Shown: in pieces, positions 34,533 to 47,983 of the stretch | Layout of the letters: every line of letters begins with the position of its first letter | Numbering within the stretch: position 1 is the first letter of the stretch | Assembly (NCBI GenBank): GCA_033063855.1 | Contig: CP093830.1 | Span: 17,546,854-17,610,853, forward strand | Source of the DNA: Smittia aterrima | Lineage: Eukaryota > Arthropoda > Insecta > Diptera > Chironomidae | Length of the DNA: 64,000 bases | Reading direction: 5' to 3' | Position numbers and translations under genes: made by a program | The notes under the pieces: model-generated | Databases searched by the model: none | What the model saw: the letters and a program-made list of their open reading frames with translations, nothing else | What the model was told of the DNA's origin: nothing

Positions 34533-37500
34533 TTAATTAATTCCTTTCTCGGCATCTCTCGACCGTCCTCGAGTTAATCCTGGCAGTGAACTTTTTCCCG
34601 ACATTCCCTCTTCGTCAAGGTCCCGTTGCATTTCAGCTTTCTTAATCCTAGCATGTCGTCCTGCGAACAAATATCGTGAGAGTTATAATTGAATTTGAGC
34701 GAAGAATGGGTGAACTTACTCGCAAGACTAAGCATCAATGTGCCCCACCAAATCGACCAACCCCAACCAACGAGACAGAAAATTATTGTGAATGCTTGGG
34801 AAATCCCGACAATCCAATTAATGATGAATGAGCCGATTCTTCCTCGTGCTCCGTCATGCTGGGAAAATCTAGGAATCCCCATGCAGAGGCAGAAAAAGCC
34901 ACTGAATATCGTTCCTAGAATCAATTAAAATTTAAAATGCCGTTTGACTTCATTAAAATTTCATGTTCTCAGAGCTTTGATAAAATATTCGTTTGACTAA
35001 AGCACTCACCAGTTCCCGGAGCAATGACATTGCAAACGAGACAAAACCAAGCAAGGCAAATCGGAAGAACAGGAATTGCTCCTTTCATTAGCGATGCATG
35101 CTCGACTAGAACCATATCGAGTTTTGGTTTTTGTTCCTGAGGGAAAATAAATTGTTTTTAAAATCCAATGAAGGACGAAAAATCAAATTTTCTTTTTTAC
35201 TTCTGGTGGAGGAATTGTTGGTGCAAGACTTTGTTTCTTGCTCAACATGCTGGTTCGTCTGCTGTCTTCCTTCTTCTTCTTCTTTCGACAACATAAGAGC
35301 GCATTACACATTCGTGAACAGCAATTTCTATTCAGAAAAGAAATTATCTTGAAGAAGTTTCCTTTATCTTTAATCTAACGACTCACTCTTTTTGCTGACT
35401 TGCCATACTCGGTCGTTTCTTTTCCTCCATGACTTGTTCAGGTTTTTTACGACAACACAAACAACAAAAGCAAAAGATTCGAGTACACGTTCCTGGCGAC
35501 GAATTGTCTTTTTCCTTTGGGCCTTCTGATTGCAGCGAGTCCGTTGATTGGGAATTTCTTTTTCGACAGCAACTTGAACAGCAACACGAGTTTCTCATTC
35601 GAGAACAACAAGGCTTACAGCATTTAAAGCAATTCATACGACTCCAACAACTTGGTTTGTGGTCATCTGGTGATGCCTTCAGCTCCGCAGCTTTTTTCTA
35701 TGTTTAAACAGGAAAACGTTAAGGAAGAAACTGAGAGAAAGCAAAGCTCTGAACAAGCAGAAAAGGATTTTTCTAATGCAGCCTTCAAACAAAAACCCTG
35801 AACTAATTAATCGCTATTCAAATCAGAATTCAATGATTGCATTCTCACGTAAGTTGAAGTAGCTGGATTATGCAAATTGCATGACGGGTCGAGTGGATAC
35901 GAGTTTCTCGTAAGTCCAAACAAAGTTGAGTTCATGCGCTGTTAATAAATTACTCACTTTCTTGACCGACTCCATGTCGTTGCCTTTTTTGCATCGACGA
36001 CAGCAACTGCTGCAACAGCAAAGTCGTTCCCACATGGAAGGCTTAGTCAATTCGTCATTGGTCATTCCGTCCATGCTTTCGACTTTCTGTCGTTTGAAGA
36101 GATTTCCAACTTTTCGAAACGGCAAACAGCAGCAAGCTGAGCACTTTTGACTTCTCGTCATCGGTTGAGCTGCAGATTTTCCAGCAAACATCTGAGCGCT
36201 CTCTGATCGAGTCTTACCACAACACGACGACAATCCACAGCAGATCTTTCGCTTTCTCGACATTTCGTTCATGCTGGAACTGAAGGAAACGTTTTTTTTA
36301 AAAGAAAACTTTTAGTTTAATTGGTCAACCTATCGATAACTTTAACTTCATCGTCATCTTCCGATTGAAGTGTGATATTGTAAATCACTCTTTCCTGTTT
36401 TTCACTCATTTAACTCAAAAGCACCGATAAAAACGAGAATCAATTTCACTAAATTTTTCCTACCCAACAACCTTCTTTAATGGACTTCCATTGACCAAGT
36501 GATGGAACGAAAGAAATTTCAAAGAAAATCGTGAGGTTGGACGGGGTCGCGTGTTAGAATTTTCTTTCACGCTGAGCTTGTGTTGGTGATTTTATTTTGC
36601 CAATAAAAACATTAAGCAAGGCACTTGGCTTCAAATCTGGCGCACGGAACGTGTAACAGTGAGAACTTTGCATGTTCACTTGATCGTGGAAAGTTTCGGC
36701 CACGATAACTGGATGAACATCAACCGTAATATCCTCACCGGTCAATGAATTCTTTGATCAAGAAGTGAAGTTAAGAGGAACTTTAATCAAACTTCCAGAA
36801 AAGTTTCTTACTTTGAGATATCACTGACTTTTCATGCTCTTATTAATTTTTATTCGCAATCAGAGGCTCAGTCGGAAGGTAAAAGTAATTTATCATGATT
36901 ACTTTTCATCATAATTGAGTGAGAAATGGAAAACTCCCTTTTCTAATAAAGCGTGTCGAAAATGATCGATTCAATCAATCAAGACGCGACGTAACTGCCG
37001 CGCTCATGGATCGATAGCAATTTCCATGAACCAGCATGCCAAAAAAAAAATGTTGCCTGCCGTCTGATTGTCAAGGAATGTTCCCTTCATTGAATGTATG
37101 TCACGACGTAAACAATTTTCGAAACGAAGTCGCGACCGAACACACTCAAGACTCTTTCGGAATGAGACCAACGAAGGAAAAACAATTTCCGGCCAGCGTT
37201 GATTTCTGTAATTTGCATAAAATCGCCGACCGACACACAAACGCCGAAAGGAATGAAAATGTTTCTTTTACGTTGCGTTTTGGTCCGGATTTTCTTTGCG
37301 CTCTACACAAGATCACTCAGTCGCGATAAGTTACTTGAAGAAAGTTTCATTTTCTCCTCGACAGTCACGTTTTGGGAAATATTTGTTAGGAATGTCAAGT
37401 CGTGAGATTTTAATGAAGCAATTGAACTTAACATTCCTTCAGAACCTTCCCCGTTCCACTTCCCATCCTTTGCGTGGCTTATGAAAGCAAAATAGCTCCA

Positions 37501-40500
37501 ATTAAAAATTCGGAAAATCTTTTGTCGTGGTCGAGTGAGTAATTTGCTATTTACTAGGTCGCCATTAGGTTCAAGGTTCATCATAAGAGCTTTATGAAAG
37601 CTTGAATTTGAAGTATTAAGACTAATGGGTCTGTTTGGAAATTCCACAATGAATCGCCAGATCAAGAAAGTTCGCAAGGCGCACCCACTCAAATTAGAAA
37701 TCCATTAGACTCGGAACATTACTCACCTTGTACTGGAATCCATTGGTTTCGAGTCTTGCGATGTTTGATGATGAAGGGCAGATTGTGCATCAGGCGCCAT
37801 CGAAATGGCATTGACACTCATTTGATCAGCAGCTTTTCCATTCGACGCTGATAACTTCGATGAGCTTGCTGTCATGTCGAGTTTTGTGCTGTGACGTGAT
37901 AAACCTTTCGCAACGTCGTTGTTGTTTGCATCTTGGTCGAGAAGCGTTCGACTGCTGAGCTTTTTCTCGAGCGTCTTTAAATCTGTTAAGTTGGCATTTA
38001 TTGTTTGATGAATTTCACTTGTTGCTTTATCGACGGATTTCTGAACCCTTTCCAAGGATCTCTGTGATTGTTCTAATATTTTACCTGCAATGGGACCTGT
38101 GAAGTCTTGGTTGTCAATTCCATGTCCGGGACCTGTTGTCAATTGAGTTCCATCATCTTTCTCGCTGTCTATCGAATCGCTCGTGTTCTTTCTTCTCAAA
38201 TATCTGATTGCGCTGTTTGCTCCGATGATTGCTCCAATGACAGAGCCAGCTCTAGATCGAGGTTTTCCCTCAGCTGAGCTTCTCGCGGAGTTTCTTGCTG
38301 ATCCTTTTGCTGCTGAAGTCTTTCGTGATCCTGTTTTTGAGTTATTTGTTTTCTGCGAAGAATTTGTTTTCTGTGAAGCCATCGAAGATTTGTCGGCATC
38401 TGGATGAGAAGCAACAGCTGCTGCAGCTGATGAAGTTTCCTTTTCCTCCGATGACTTCTCAGAAGCTCTTATCTCAGCGCCTTGTGTTGCTAGTTGATTT
38501 GTGATAGTTAATGTTGTATTAAGAGGATTTGCAGTGATTGCTGCTGTCGTCATTGACATTATTGAAGAAGTTGAAGGTGCTCTGAGGACTTCGCTTTTCC
38601 TCGAAGGAGTTTCAGTTGCTTTTGCGTTCTTATCGTCTTTTGCTGAGCTTTGACTTAAAATTGAAGTTTTTGAAGCAGATCGTGAAGGTGGCGGAACTGT
38701 CATATCCTTCTGAGATCTCGTTGATGATGCCGACGACATTCGACCAAGCATTTTTGATTTTGAAAGTAATGAACCTTTCGCTTTGCTCTTTGCGTCTTTC
38801 TTGACGTTCTGAAGTTTCGTGATCTCATCACCAGCTTCAGCGTCTTCGTCATCTTGCGATGGCTCTGATTTGTTTGATTTGAACGACGCAATAGTTTTGA
38901 TTGATTGCGAAAGTGATTTGAGGGATCCAAAGCTTGATTTCTTTTTTAAAACTGGTTTCTCTTGAAAAAGTGAATCAATTGATTGCTTTGAAGGCTGACG
39001 AGTCAACGGAGGTGGATGCTTAGCAGCAAGTCGCGCTTTTATCGATCGACCAAGAACGTTTCTTGCTTGAATTTGTTGTAGAAAGTTTATCGCTTTCTTC
39101 GAATCTTTGTCATCTTTGTTTTCATCGTCTGCTTTCTCAGCAGCTTTGGCATCAGCTTTTTTCTTTGCGGCTGCCGTCGACTTCTTAGTCGCTCGAAAAC
39201 TTGGCAGCGCTTCCTTCTTCGGCGTCAACAAACGTCCAAACTTATCTTTCTTTAATCTCTCCTCAAGTCGTGTCTTCGGTGTGTTTGGTTTACGTTTCGG
39301 AGTCTTTTCATTCTCTTTCGAGTCTTTCGAATCTTTATGCGGAGTTCCCGCGATTGGCGAAAGTTTCCTTCGTTTCAAGACGAGCAATCTCTTCTTGTTG
39401 TCCTTAACTTGTTGCTTCTTTAATCTCTCAGATCTCTTCTCTTCTGTGTTGATTGGCATTGGAGCCAAAAGGTTTGGATCAATTTTCCCGTTCGGCAGAA
39501 AGATGTCCATGTTCTCGACACTGAAGCTTCTCTTCGTTCGAATGTTTGTGTTGTTATAAACTTTCAAAACTCCTTTCAAACTCCGATGGAGAACAAGTCG
39601 CGGATTAATTTTCTCCATCGGCGAACTTTGAATCACAGCTCGTTTATTAATTTTTATAAAATTCGGAGTCGACATGTATCGTAAATCACTTTTGTACAAC
39701 TCACTCATTGGTCTTATTCGAGTGCTTAGGTTTGACATCGACGCTGACATTTGCTTCTTATGAACGAATCCAATCGAAGTCTTTCGTCCACTCTCTTCAT
39801 CGCCTGGATCGTCAACCACGTAATAAAATTCCCCATCGTCACTTTCAAAGCTCTCGAGTCGATTTAACGCTGGAGCTGAAAGCTCTCGTTGCATGATGTA
39901 CTTCGAGTAAGGCGAGTAACGACCTGAGAGACTCATGTTATCATCGCTGTGACGATGCTGAAGTAATCTCGTCTTTCGATTCTTATAATCATTGATGATG
40001 GCGAAGGCAATTTTCTTATGTGAGTGAAACGAACCAGGCGGAACTCTAAAAACAATTTAATTCGATTACAAGGTTAATTAAAATTAATTTGTTTGTTACC
40101 GATGAGTCGACCCAATCATAATTTTATCAGTGATAATTGGCGATGATGGGAGTGACACTCGTTGACCGAAATGATCTGCCATGAAAGCAGGCTCGTCGAG
40201 ACATTTCTCAGACGAAGCACTTGCTGCTTCGTAAAGTTTCTCGGGTGGCGGTTTGACCCACTCAAATTCAATTATCGAATCGTCGTCATCTTCTTCCGTG
40301 TTTTTGCTTCGTTTATTGTTATTGAAACCAGCAGATGGCGAACGTTTGGGTGAAGTGATGATTGTGAAGGAGTCGGGATAAGTTTTGAGTGAGTTCAAGT
40401 CGCTCTTACTTTTCACCATCAGGAAGGGAGACTTTTGTGAAGTGGCGGATGATTTAAGCGAAGGTTTCTTTCTAATCGGAAGCTTTGAATGAGCAACTGA

Positions 40501-41304
40501 ATGATTAAGCTTTGATGAGGATGAGTTGGAAGTTGTTTCAATGGGGATTACTCGACTTGGTTTGTTATTTGAAAAGAACACTCTGGATGGTCCATTGTTG
40601 TTGCTCGTGTCTGAAGCAGTTTCCGTTGATATTTGATTGAATTTCCTAGAAAGACTAAATTGAAATTGAAGTGTTCTTCACAAGATTTTCTATAGAAAAT
40701 CCTTAATCGTAGACTTGAAGTGCAAAAGCTCTTGATTCGCACTTGAAAAACTCTTTTACCTAAATTCTCCGTGGGCAGATAAAGTTCGATATTTGTTTTG
40801 AGAAACGTCATCGTCACTTCTGTAATGACCGAATGAAGTGCTCGCTCGCTTTCGTCTTCCATCAAACGTTTCTTGGTCGTTTGGTTCGTTTGACATGGAA
40901 TTCGATGAAGAATTCGAGTTTTGAGTCCAAAGCTGATGCTTAGTCAGTGCGTTCGTCATTTGACTGTTGTTGTTATGTTGATCTAACATGTTCCGTCTAA
41001 TCGACTCGTAGAGATGATTATCAAAGTTCTCGATCAGTGGCGGATGAACATTGGCACCGACATAGTTCGTGCAACCGGAAGAAGGAGTGGAAGCATTTAA
41101 AGCCTCGAAGGCCGTCATCGGAGTTTGAAGACGCTGTGGCGAAGGGGTTTTCTGAATGGGTGGTGGAAGGAGTGGCGCAATCGGCTCACCGAACAAACTC
41201 GCTTGATTCTCATAGTAATTTGCCGCTTGCGAAAGCGACGGCGAAGAAACTGAATAATAATAATCATAGCGCGATCTAATTGCATTCGTATCATGTCCAT
41301 ACAT
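34533..41304 (-). CDS. stum: Stum (stumble) mechanotransduction protein, spec3/Stum family, long isoform
   Basis: Nine exons in transcript order, 41304-40760, 40645-40100, 40045-37727, 36279-35958, 35697-35387, 35327-35201, 35136-35010, 34914-34720, 34660-34533, giving 1539 residues. Drosophila stum is needed for mechanical sensing in proprioceptive neurons. The C-terminal spec3/Stum domain (about 1404-1495) has two hydrophobic hairpin-like segments, KGAIPVLPICLAWFCLVCN and IVGISQAFTIIFCLVGWGW, then a conserved basic tail ending SRDAEKGIN. Before it lie several Cys clusters (CCSRMRNSCCCSSCC, FCFCCLCC, RLCCCSSCC) that look like palmitoylation or metal-binding sites. The N-terminal ~1100 residues are Ser/Lys-rich and probably disordered. 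An in-frame TAA eight codons upstream supports the ATG at 41304. Confidence 0.88.
36330..36409 (-). other. stum: Alternative first coding exon of stum
   Basis: ATG at 36409, directly preceded in frame by TAA, opens a 26-codon exon (MSEKQERVIYNITLQSEDDD...) with donor at 36329. It ends in the same phase as the large upstream exon (two bases, AG), so it can splice to 36279 and give a 429-residue isoform holding only the Cys-rich region and Stum domain. All three phases upstream of the ATG meet stops, so it cannot be an internal exon. An internal promoter is implied. Confidence 0.6.
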
Positions 41305-43021
41305 GACTACGATCGTGAATAAAACTTTGCCTTAGACTCGAAGCTCTTTTTTTTCTATCCTTTCATGCGGCAAATACTAAAAGTAAGTCTAACACAACAC
41401 AAAGCTTCGTTACATAATGTTCAAGTGCCGCCCGTCGATGTGTTTCCTTTCTTTCTCCTTTCGTTTATTTCGGTCATTTCAATTCTTACTGACCCGATTT
41501 GAGGACACAATTAGCATATTCGCACTTGTATTTCTTTTATCAAATAATTTGGTGCAATGAACTTTTGAACTTTTAGAAAGGTTTTCAACTTTAAACTTTC
41601 TTCACTTTAAAACCTTTTAAGATTGATTTATTAGAGAACCACTGTCGATGACATTTTTATTTCATCAAATCCTTCGATTGAATAGAAAACTTTTTCTTCT
41701 TCCTCTGATTTAAATATTTTCCTGTAAAGCTCCACTAAGATCCGAATTTTTTTTATCAAATCCTTTAACTTAAGAGAAAATAAATCACAGCTGGACGATC
41801 GCCACAAACTGAACTTCTATACAACAACGCGCGCTTTCGACTGAAGTGGCTTCGCCTGGAAGGAGAACAAATATCCACAACCACAAGGAGCTAGAGCACA
41901 TAATGGTATTAAAATATAACAATATATGTATTGTGCCGCATATTAAACGCGAAGCGAAATAAAAAGGAAAATCCAAAATCAAAATATACGCTTGAATACT
42001 AAAGAAGTGAATGTAAATTGAATTGAGGTGAAAATGGAAAAATATCCACAAGACATTGCACGAGAAATTGTTTGAGTGTGTGTTTGTGGTGGATGATGCT
42101 TGAATGACTTTTAGCGGAAAACTCTTCAATGGAAACTCACACGTTTGGCATTGAATGACATGTGCTTTGTGGGAAAGGAAGCTCTAGCGTGTCGATCTTG
42201 ATTTCCAATATTCAATCGAAGCCCTGTCCATGTGTTCGAGTCATTAGCATTTTCGATTTTAGAACTAAATGTTGCTTTCGTTAGCACGTGACCAGGTCAA
42301 TGATTTAAAGCCACTTCCGGAAGAAAGGAAAATTTCAATTAGTCATGCAAAGTTCTCGGCTTTCCAGAAACGATTTCCCGAACTAGTTGTTGAGTCTGAA
42401 AATAGAAAGAAAAGAAAAAAGGGCAAACGCGTTCTGATTTCATTAGAAAACGATAAATCTTTTATTGCCTTGAAAAGGGTGAAAATTAAACTTAAGGAGA
42501 ATAGAACGAGTCAACAACGTTCGAAGGTGAAGTTTATGAGTCTTTTTCTCACTTTGATGAGGCTTTGAACATTTCTTTGTGTTATCACTGGTTCCAAGGC
42601 GAAACAATTATCCAAGGCTCATCACGTAGCTTGGAATCTTTGCTGTCACTGAGTATAAAGCGTTAAACCTGTGAAGACATTAAAAAAAGAATTAAAAAAT
42701 ACTCAAAATTGTTTGAGTGACGTTTACCTTTCGACCAAACCAAACCAGACTCATCCCTTTTGTGTATTTACATTTTGACTTAAATATATTTAAAAATTTG
42801 TAATAAAATAATTTTCCTGATGTTTCTCAATGAAATTTGTTCATGTCGCAGGATGAAAATCTTCGCCAACCTCGTTAGTTAATAATTGATAAGCTGTTAT
42901 ATTAAATAATTGTGTTTTATTACTGGAAGCAAGTTCATGTTTTCAGCGGAAAAAGAAAGAGAGAGAGAGAGAGAGAAAACATAAAAATCGTTAACAATCG
43001 AAACCAACCACCTGAACTTTG
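41305..43021. other. Spacer between stum and the sphingomyelinase gene
   Basis: About 1.7 kb with no supportable coding sequence. It should hold the stum promoter and 5' UTR at its left side and the 3' UTR of the minus-strand sphingomyelinase gene at its right (TTTATT at 42916-42921 is a minus-strand AATAAA). A (GA)9 microsatellite lies at 42959-42976 in that 3' UTR. Confidence 0.55.
42959..42976. repeat. (GA)n microsatellite
   Basis: Nine GA units following AAAGAAA, in the region expected to be the sphingomyelinase 3' UTR (a CT tract in the transcript). Confidence 0.9.
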
Positions 43022-45307
43022 TTAATCAAAATCGACTCCAATGTTATTCAATTGTACATACGAGAAGCTGATTCCTTTGTAGATCCAGGACTTCCAACCA
43101 GCTGACGAATCGAGTTTTGATTCGACTTCCGCACAGAAGAACTTTCTGTCGTGACTTCTCCCACTCTTCGCGTCGCAAAGAAGTCTTTTTCTGCAATCAG
43201 GATCGCAGCTTGGACGCACTGGAGATGCTTTCCAATAATTTCTATAAAACAAATCAAATTTTATTAAAAAGATATTTCAAAAGGGTTAGTTATCAAACTC
43301 ACTTGTAATATAGATCAAACTTATCTTGATCATCTGTGAGAGCTTCAATAAATTCGTCCCAATCGGCAGGTCGCAGAGCTTTCATGTTGTAAGCAGCGCG
43401 AGCTGAATAAAGTTTGTAATAAATCGGAAAGTCGTAAAGATTCGCTTCCTTCAGATTCATTATCCAAGTCTCGTGATCAATAACGAGTCTCGTTGACGCA
43501 TCATGATCACCATCGACGTAATAAATTCGATATCCTGGATTCAAATTGTAATAAGGCGTGACACTCGGTCCGATGTAAGCAACATTTGTAGCTCGAGAGA
43601 TGTCGTTGAGGTCATAGAAAACCTCAAACTCATCAAAGTGAGTGTGCCCAAAGAATTGTGCGGTGATTGTGTTTTCATATCGTTGAACAATTTTGTAATA
43701 ATTTCTCGACCAGACCTTCAAGCAATCGGAATGACCTGGAGGAATGTGACCAATTATGTGAACTTTCTCATTTGAAAACTCAGCACTTTGTAGTTCGTAG
43801 ATGAACCATTGAAGTTCAGTCGCTGGATCTGTTGAGTTTAGAAGAAGCCACCAGTTCAAATTGTTGCAGTAATTCATGTTCAATGAAATTATTCTGAAAC
43901 CCGGTCGAACTAAAACTGAATAGAAAGCTCCGCGACGAACAGTGTGAGACACACTCGCGGGCAGCCACTTTCTCCATTGAATATCTAACGCGTCGTAGAG
44001 CCAAGCAATCGAACTGTCGACTTGTTTCACGTAAGGTGGAGGGAAACTGTTGACTGGAGCACTCTCGTGATTGCCAAGAGCTGGAAAGATTGGAACGCCA
44101 GGGAACATCTCGCTCATCTGCTTTACAGTTTCCTTCAAAATCTTCAAGTTTTCTTCTTTCGTTTGATTCCAAATGTCGTGAGGCGGAAGATCTCCAGTCC
44201 AAAGAATGTAATCAATATCGGGATGAGTCGTCGCAATGTGTTGGTACATGTGATCAAGTGATCTCTTCGGCATATCACACTTTCGATAGTCTCCCCATTT
44301 CCCGGCAGCTCCATTCGGACTTGTTGGTTTTCCACTTGAATGACGACAACATAAAATTCCTTCTTTGCATTCAGCATTCGCTCCTGGCTCGTAGTAAGGA
44401 TCGTAGTGAGTGTCGGAGAGATGAAGAACCTTGAACGATGGAGCGCCTTCCTTTGGAATTGGAAGCTCATGCGGTGTTGGCTTTGGAATTGGCGGTAAGT
44501 CAACTTCCCATTCGTGGTAGGGATTGTAAATGTCACCGCAAGCTTCACCAATGATAAAGCTGCAAATCTCATCAGCGCCCAAGTTTGTTCTCTTCAAAAC
44601 GTAAATGACTTCGATGCCAAATAATTGACTGACTCCCTCACAAACCTGAGCCGATTGGATTCGAAGATTAACACAATATTGATAAATCGTTTTGATGATT
44701 TCCTCTTTGCTCTTTCCTGACTTGATGTAGCTTTGAAGCAATGTCGCTCCAGCTTTGCAAGCCGTGCAAGACATTTTTGACATGACACTGTTCTCGATTT
44801 CAAATGCGACTTGTTGAAGGTTTAATAGCTTAAGGGCTTTGTCGAAGAACGGCGAGTAGTGAGAGTCTTTCGCTTCTGCCTTTCCCCAAAGCGTTCGAGC
44901 TGAGACATTTGCCTGAAACGAATTTTCGTTTTGATTGAAAGCTTCATTATCATTAGAGCGGAGAAACTCACTTTGATCTCATGAAATCGTTCCATCAAAC
45001 GTTCATCAGAGTCCAAGACTCGGTACTGAATATTTCCTGGTGCGGGCAGTGAATGTGTAAAGTTTTTATTCATCAAGTGAGGCAAAACACTTCGTGGGAC
45101 TGTGGTGATGTTCCAGTTATCTTCTGGTTGCTTCCACGCAACTTGCGATCTTTGGCGTCGACGACTTCTTTCTGCATTTTCAAGAACCGGAGAGGCTAAA
45201 AGTGTTTAACGCGATTACTAATTGCGAATAAATGCAGAAAATTCCCAGAGCTTACCATTAACGAAGCTTAAAGCCACAAGCAAAACGATGAGAACAACTT
45301 GTTTCAT
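43022..45307 (-). CDS. Acid sphingomyelinase (sphingomyelin phosphodiesterase)
   Basis: Four exons in transcript order, 45307-45256, 45195-44972, 44912-43303, 43241-43022, giving 701 residues. It hydrolyses sphingomyelin to ceramide and phosphocholine in lysosomes or outside the cell. The first exon encodes a signal peptide (MKQVVLIVLLVALSFVN). A saposin-B domain lies at about 138-215 with its paired cysteines (SCTACKAG, YQYCVNL, SAQVCEG, DEICSF). The metallophosphatase core has all zinc/catalytic motifs: DTHYD (D259, H261), GDLPPHD (D333), GNHE (N373, H374), GHIPPG (H481), GHTHFD (H515, H517). The Cys-rich C-terminal exon (CDPDCRKRLLC) matches the family. Insects usually carry several Asm paralogs, so I do not assign a particular symbol. 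It is divergent from Ror, about 2.7 kb away. Confidence 0.93.
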
Positions 45308-47983
45308 ATTTTCATGTTCTGCTTAATTAAAGTTTTGATTATTTGTTCACGAAAAAAAGAACAAACTCAGTCAGTCGAATCTAAAATGCAAAACAGAGAG
45401 AACACGGTTAAGTTTTAAATTGAATCAGAATTCGACGTTCAAAGTTAGACAATGAAAACAAAAAGTCTGCGCGACTGACGAAAAAAGAACAGCACGACCA
45501 CATCGAAATCTCATCGAAGATAGATCAACTAACGGGAGTACGGCACTTCACTCGAAATTCCAGAATATTTTGAATAATTACGTTCGTGTTGTTTCTGCCT
45601 TCGATTACGAGAATCAGTAAAATTCCCTTTCAATCGCACTTCTCGTCAACTCCACGCTGAGACTCTAAGATGAAAACAGTTTCATCTTGAACGCAAGTTT
45701 TATGACCTACTTCAACTTCTGAGTCTTGTCAATGTGTGAATGTCCAGATGATTAAAGAAGAAATTACATAAAAAATCAATAAAGAGATGACGAACTTCAA
45801 AAAAAGCAATTCGAGTTGTAAACAAACGACTTCGACGTCCGAATTCTTAAACAAACGACTTCGTAAAGTGTGAGAAAAAAAAATCATAATCAGCTCAAGA
45901 TCATAAATCTTTGAATTGAAATTGAAAGTTTATGTTGCAATCGATGTTAGAATCCAACTTTAAAGTGAAATCATTAAGAGTTCGTTGAACTCTTTTTTTA
46001 AAACTGTTTATTTCAGGATTCTTAAAAAAGGTTGAAAACTCCTGAATCACTCATAAGTTACGTCGTTTTAAAAAGCTCAGTGATTCGCGTAGCTAATAAC
46101 ATTTGAAGTCATGAAACGCAAATGTAAAGTAATCAAGTAAATTTCGCATGCAACTACGAGAAACCCGGAAGCTTGAAGTTGACATTCATGAAATGCATTA
46201 TGCATAACTTTGTATTACGACAAAGCTGAAGTGACGTAGATTGGGATGAATTATAGTCAGATCTTTCAAGTTCATTCTTATTATCAATCTCGCCAATTCA
46301 TTGAGCTCCGATCCGATTCAATCTTCTCATAAATATTTAATTTTTTAAACTGATAAGCTCATCTCTCGCTCAACGCAAAACACACAAACAATAAATTAAA
46401 AGCAATGCGCGCTTGAGTCTTAAGACAGTCCAACTTCAAGTTCATTAAACTCATTTCACTGGAAAATGAAAATCACATCAATCAGATGAAAAGAATTCTT
46501 AAGAGAAAGTGAGAAACCATCAGCATAATTATTAATGCTCTTCAATGGATGAACAAGCACATTTACTCGTCTTGCTTTGAAAATGAAATTAAGCACAGTC
46601 GGCGATGAGTTATGATACAAAAAATTCTTCAACTTTGTAGTTGCCTTATATTTTTATTTATTTTCTCTCCCGCAATGTGACACTTTCAATCGCTGAAGCT
46701 TTTTTTTTTTCGCCACTTGATCCACGACTTTGATTTCCCGTAATCTTCACGTTAACAACTTCATAACGCAACGCCCGTGATTCATGTTTACTTGAAACTT
46801 TCACTGTGCGATTAAAAGAGTGATTCAACATGGACAGCAAGTGACATATTTAATGAAATTGCCCCATTTCTGCAGAAGATTCGCTCGAGTCAGTTTTGTT
46901 TTTGTTATTCGCGTGTTTGATCGCTTAACTTTCCTACTTTTCAATCGTGCACTTTCAGTGTGTCGTGAATATTAAATCTTGTTTGAAAAAGAAATTATCA
47001 CCTCAATAACGGAGCAGCTAGAAGTTCTGCATAAATTTTCAAATATTCGCAAAGAGATTCACGCAAAACTGATTCTCAATTTCACTTTGGACAAATAGAA
47101 AACTTAATAACACCGTTCACCACGTTTTCTGTTTCGATCTTCACTCTCTCGCGGTCCGGCCTCAACTAAAATGCGATATTTCGCTCATTCGCTCTTCACA
47201 GACGATGCGAGATTTTGTCAAAGAAGAAACGGCGATGAGAGAAATATCGCAGCTGATTTTAAATGAAACAAATGATTCACGTCGCTTCACTTGTTGTCCG
47301 CTGTCTATTTGAATGATTGTTTAAATGATTTAATTAGAATTTACTCAGATTTTATAAGAAACTAAATAATTACGACTAAGTGAAGATTATCAGAAATATT
47401 TTCAGTTTGCTAAACATTTGAATGATTTTAAAAACATTTATGAAGTTCGTGATCATAAATATTTGTCCAAATGGGCAAAACAGCATAAAAATCGTTGTTT
47501 TCACTTAAACTTCTTATAGCTGTTATGATTCTCTCTCATTTCATCTCAATCTTGAAGTTAAAGTTTCTTAATTATATCGTTTAAAGTCACTAACTCAAAA
47601 TCATTTCAATTATCATCAAAAATCATAAATTTTCCTTTTCAATTTTCCAACCGTCACATAAACCAACAACATAGTCACCCCATCATAAAGAAAAAAATCC
47701 ATTTGGCTTCGAGTGAAACAAAAAAGGATGAAGTTTCATGTAATCCCTCGGAAAAGTTAAATTTTTGCCTTATTATCAGTGATTTCCTATCTTCCTTAGT
47801 TAAATATTGCAAACATCCAAAGAAACTCTCGAACGAAGTCAAAAGGATTGAGAATTGTGCGAGATTTAATTTAGAATTCGACAATACAAAAGTTTTAGTT
47901 TACAAACAAGAAAATTTGGGTTTACATAAAAGAAGTGAAAAGCAATTTATTTTTTTCGAGGGAGAAATTTGTTGAAACCAAAA
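45308..47983. other. Divergent intergenic region, sphingomyelinase / Ror
   Basis: 2.7 kb between two divergent start codons; no supportable ORF or RNA gene. An open frame at 47703-47975 begins at a non-ATG codon and sits in what should be the Ror 5' leader. Promoters for both neighbours must lie here, but no motif can be assigned with confidence. Confidence 0.55.

Noticed and set aside
37004..37692. Overlapping frames on both strands inside the 1.4-kb stum intron
   Set aside because: Mutually overlapping, no family resemblance; the intron is explained by the in-phase join 37727 to 36279.
42269..42568. 99-codon basic plus-strand frame between stum and the sphingomyelinase gene
   Set aside because: No recognisable domain, no poly(A) signal close by, composition like flanking noncoding DNA; could be chance.
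47703..47975. 90-codon frame just upstream of Ror
   Set aside because: Begins at TTG rather than ATG and lies in the expected Ror 5' leader; Ror has its own ATG with a signal peptide at 47984.
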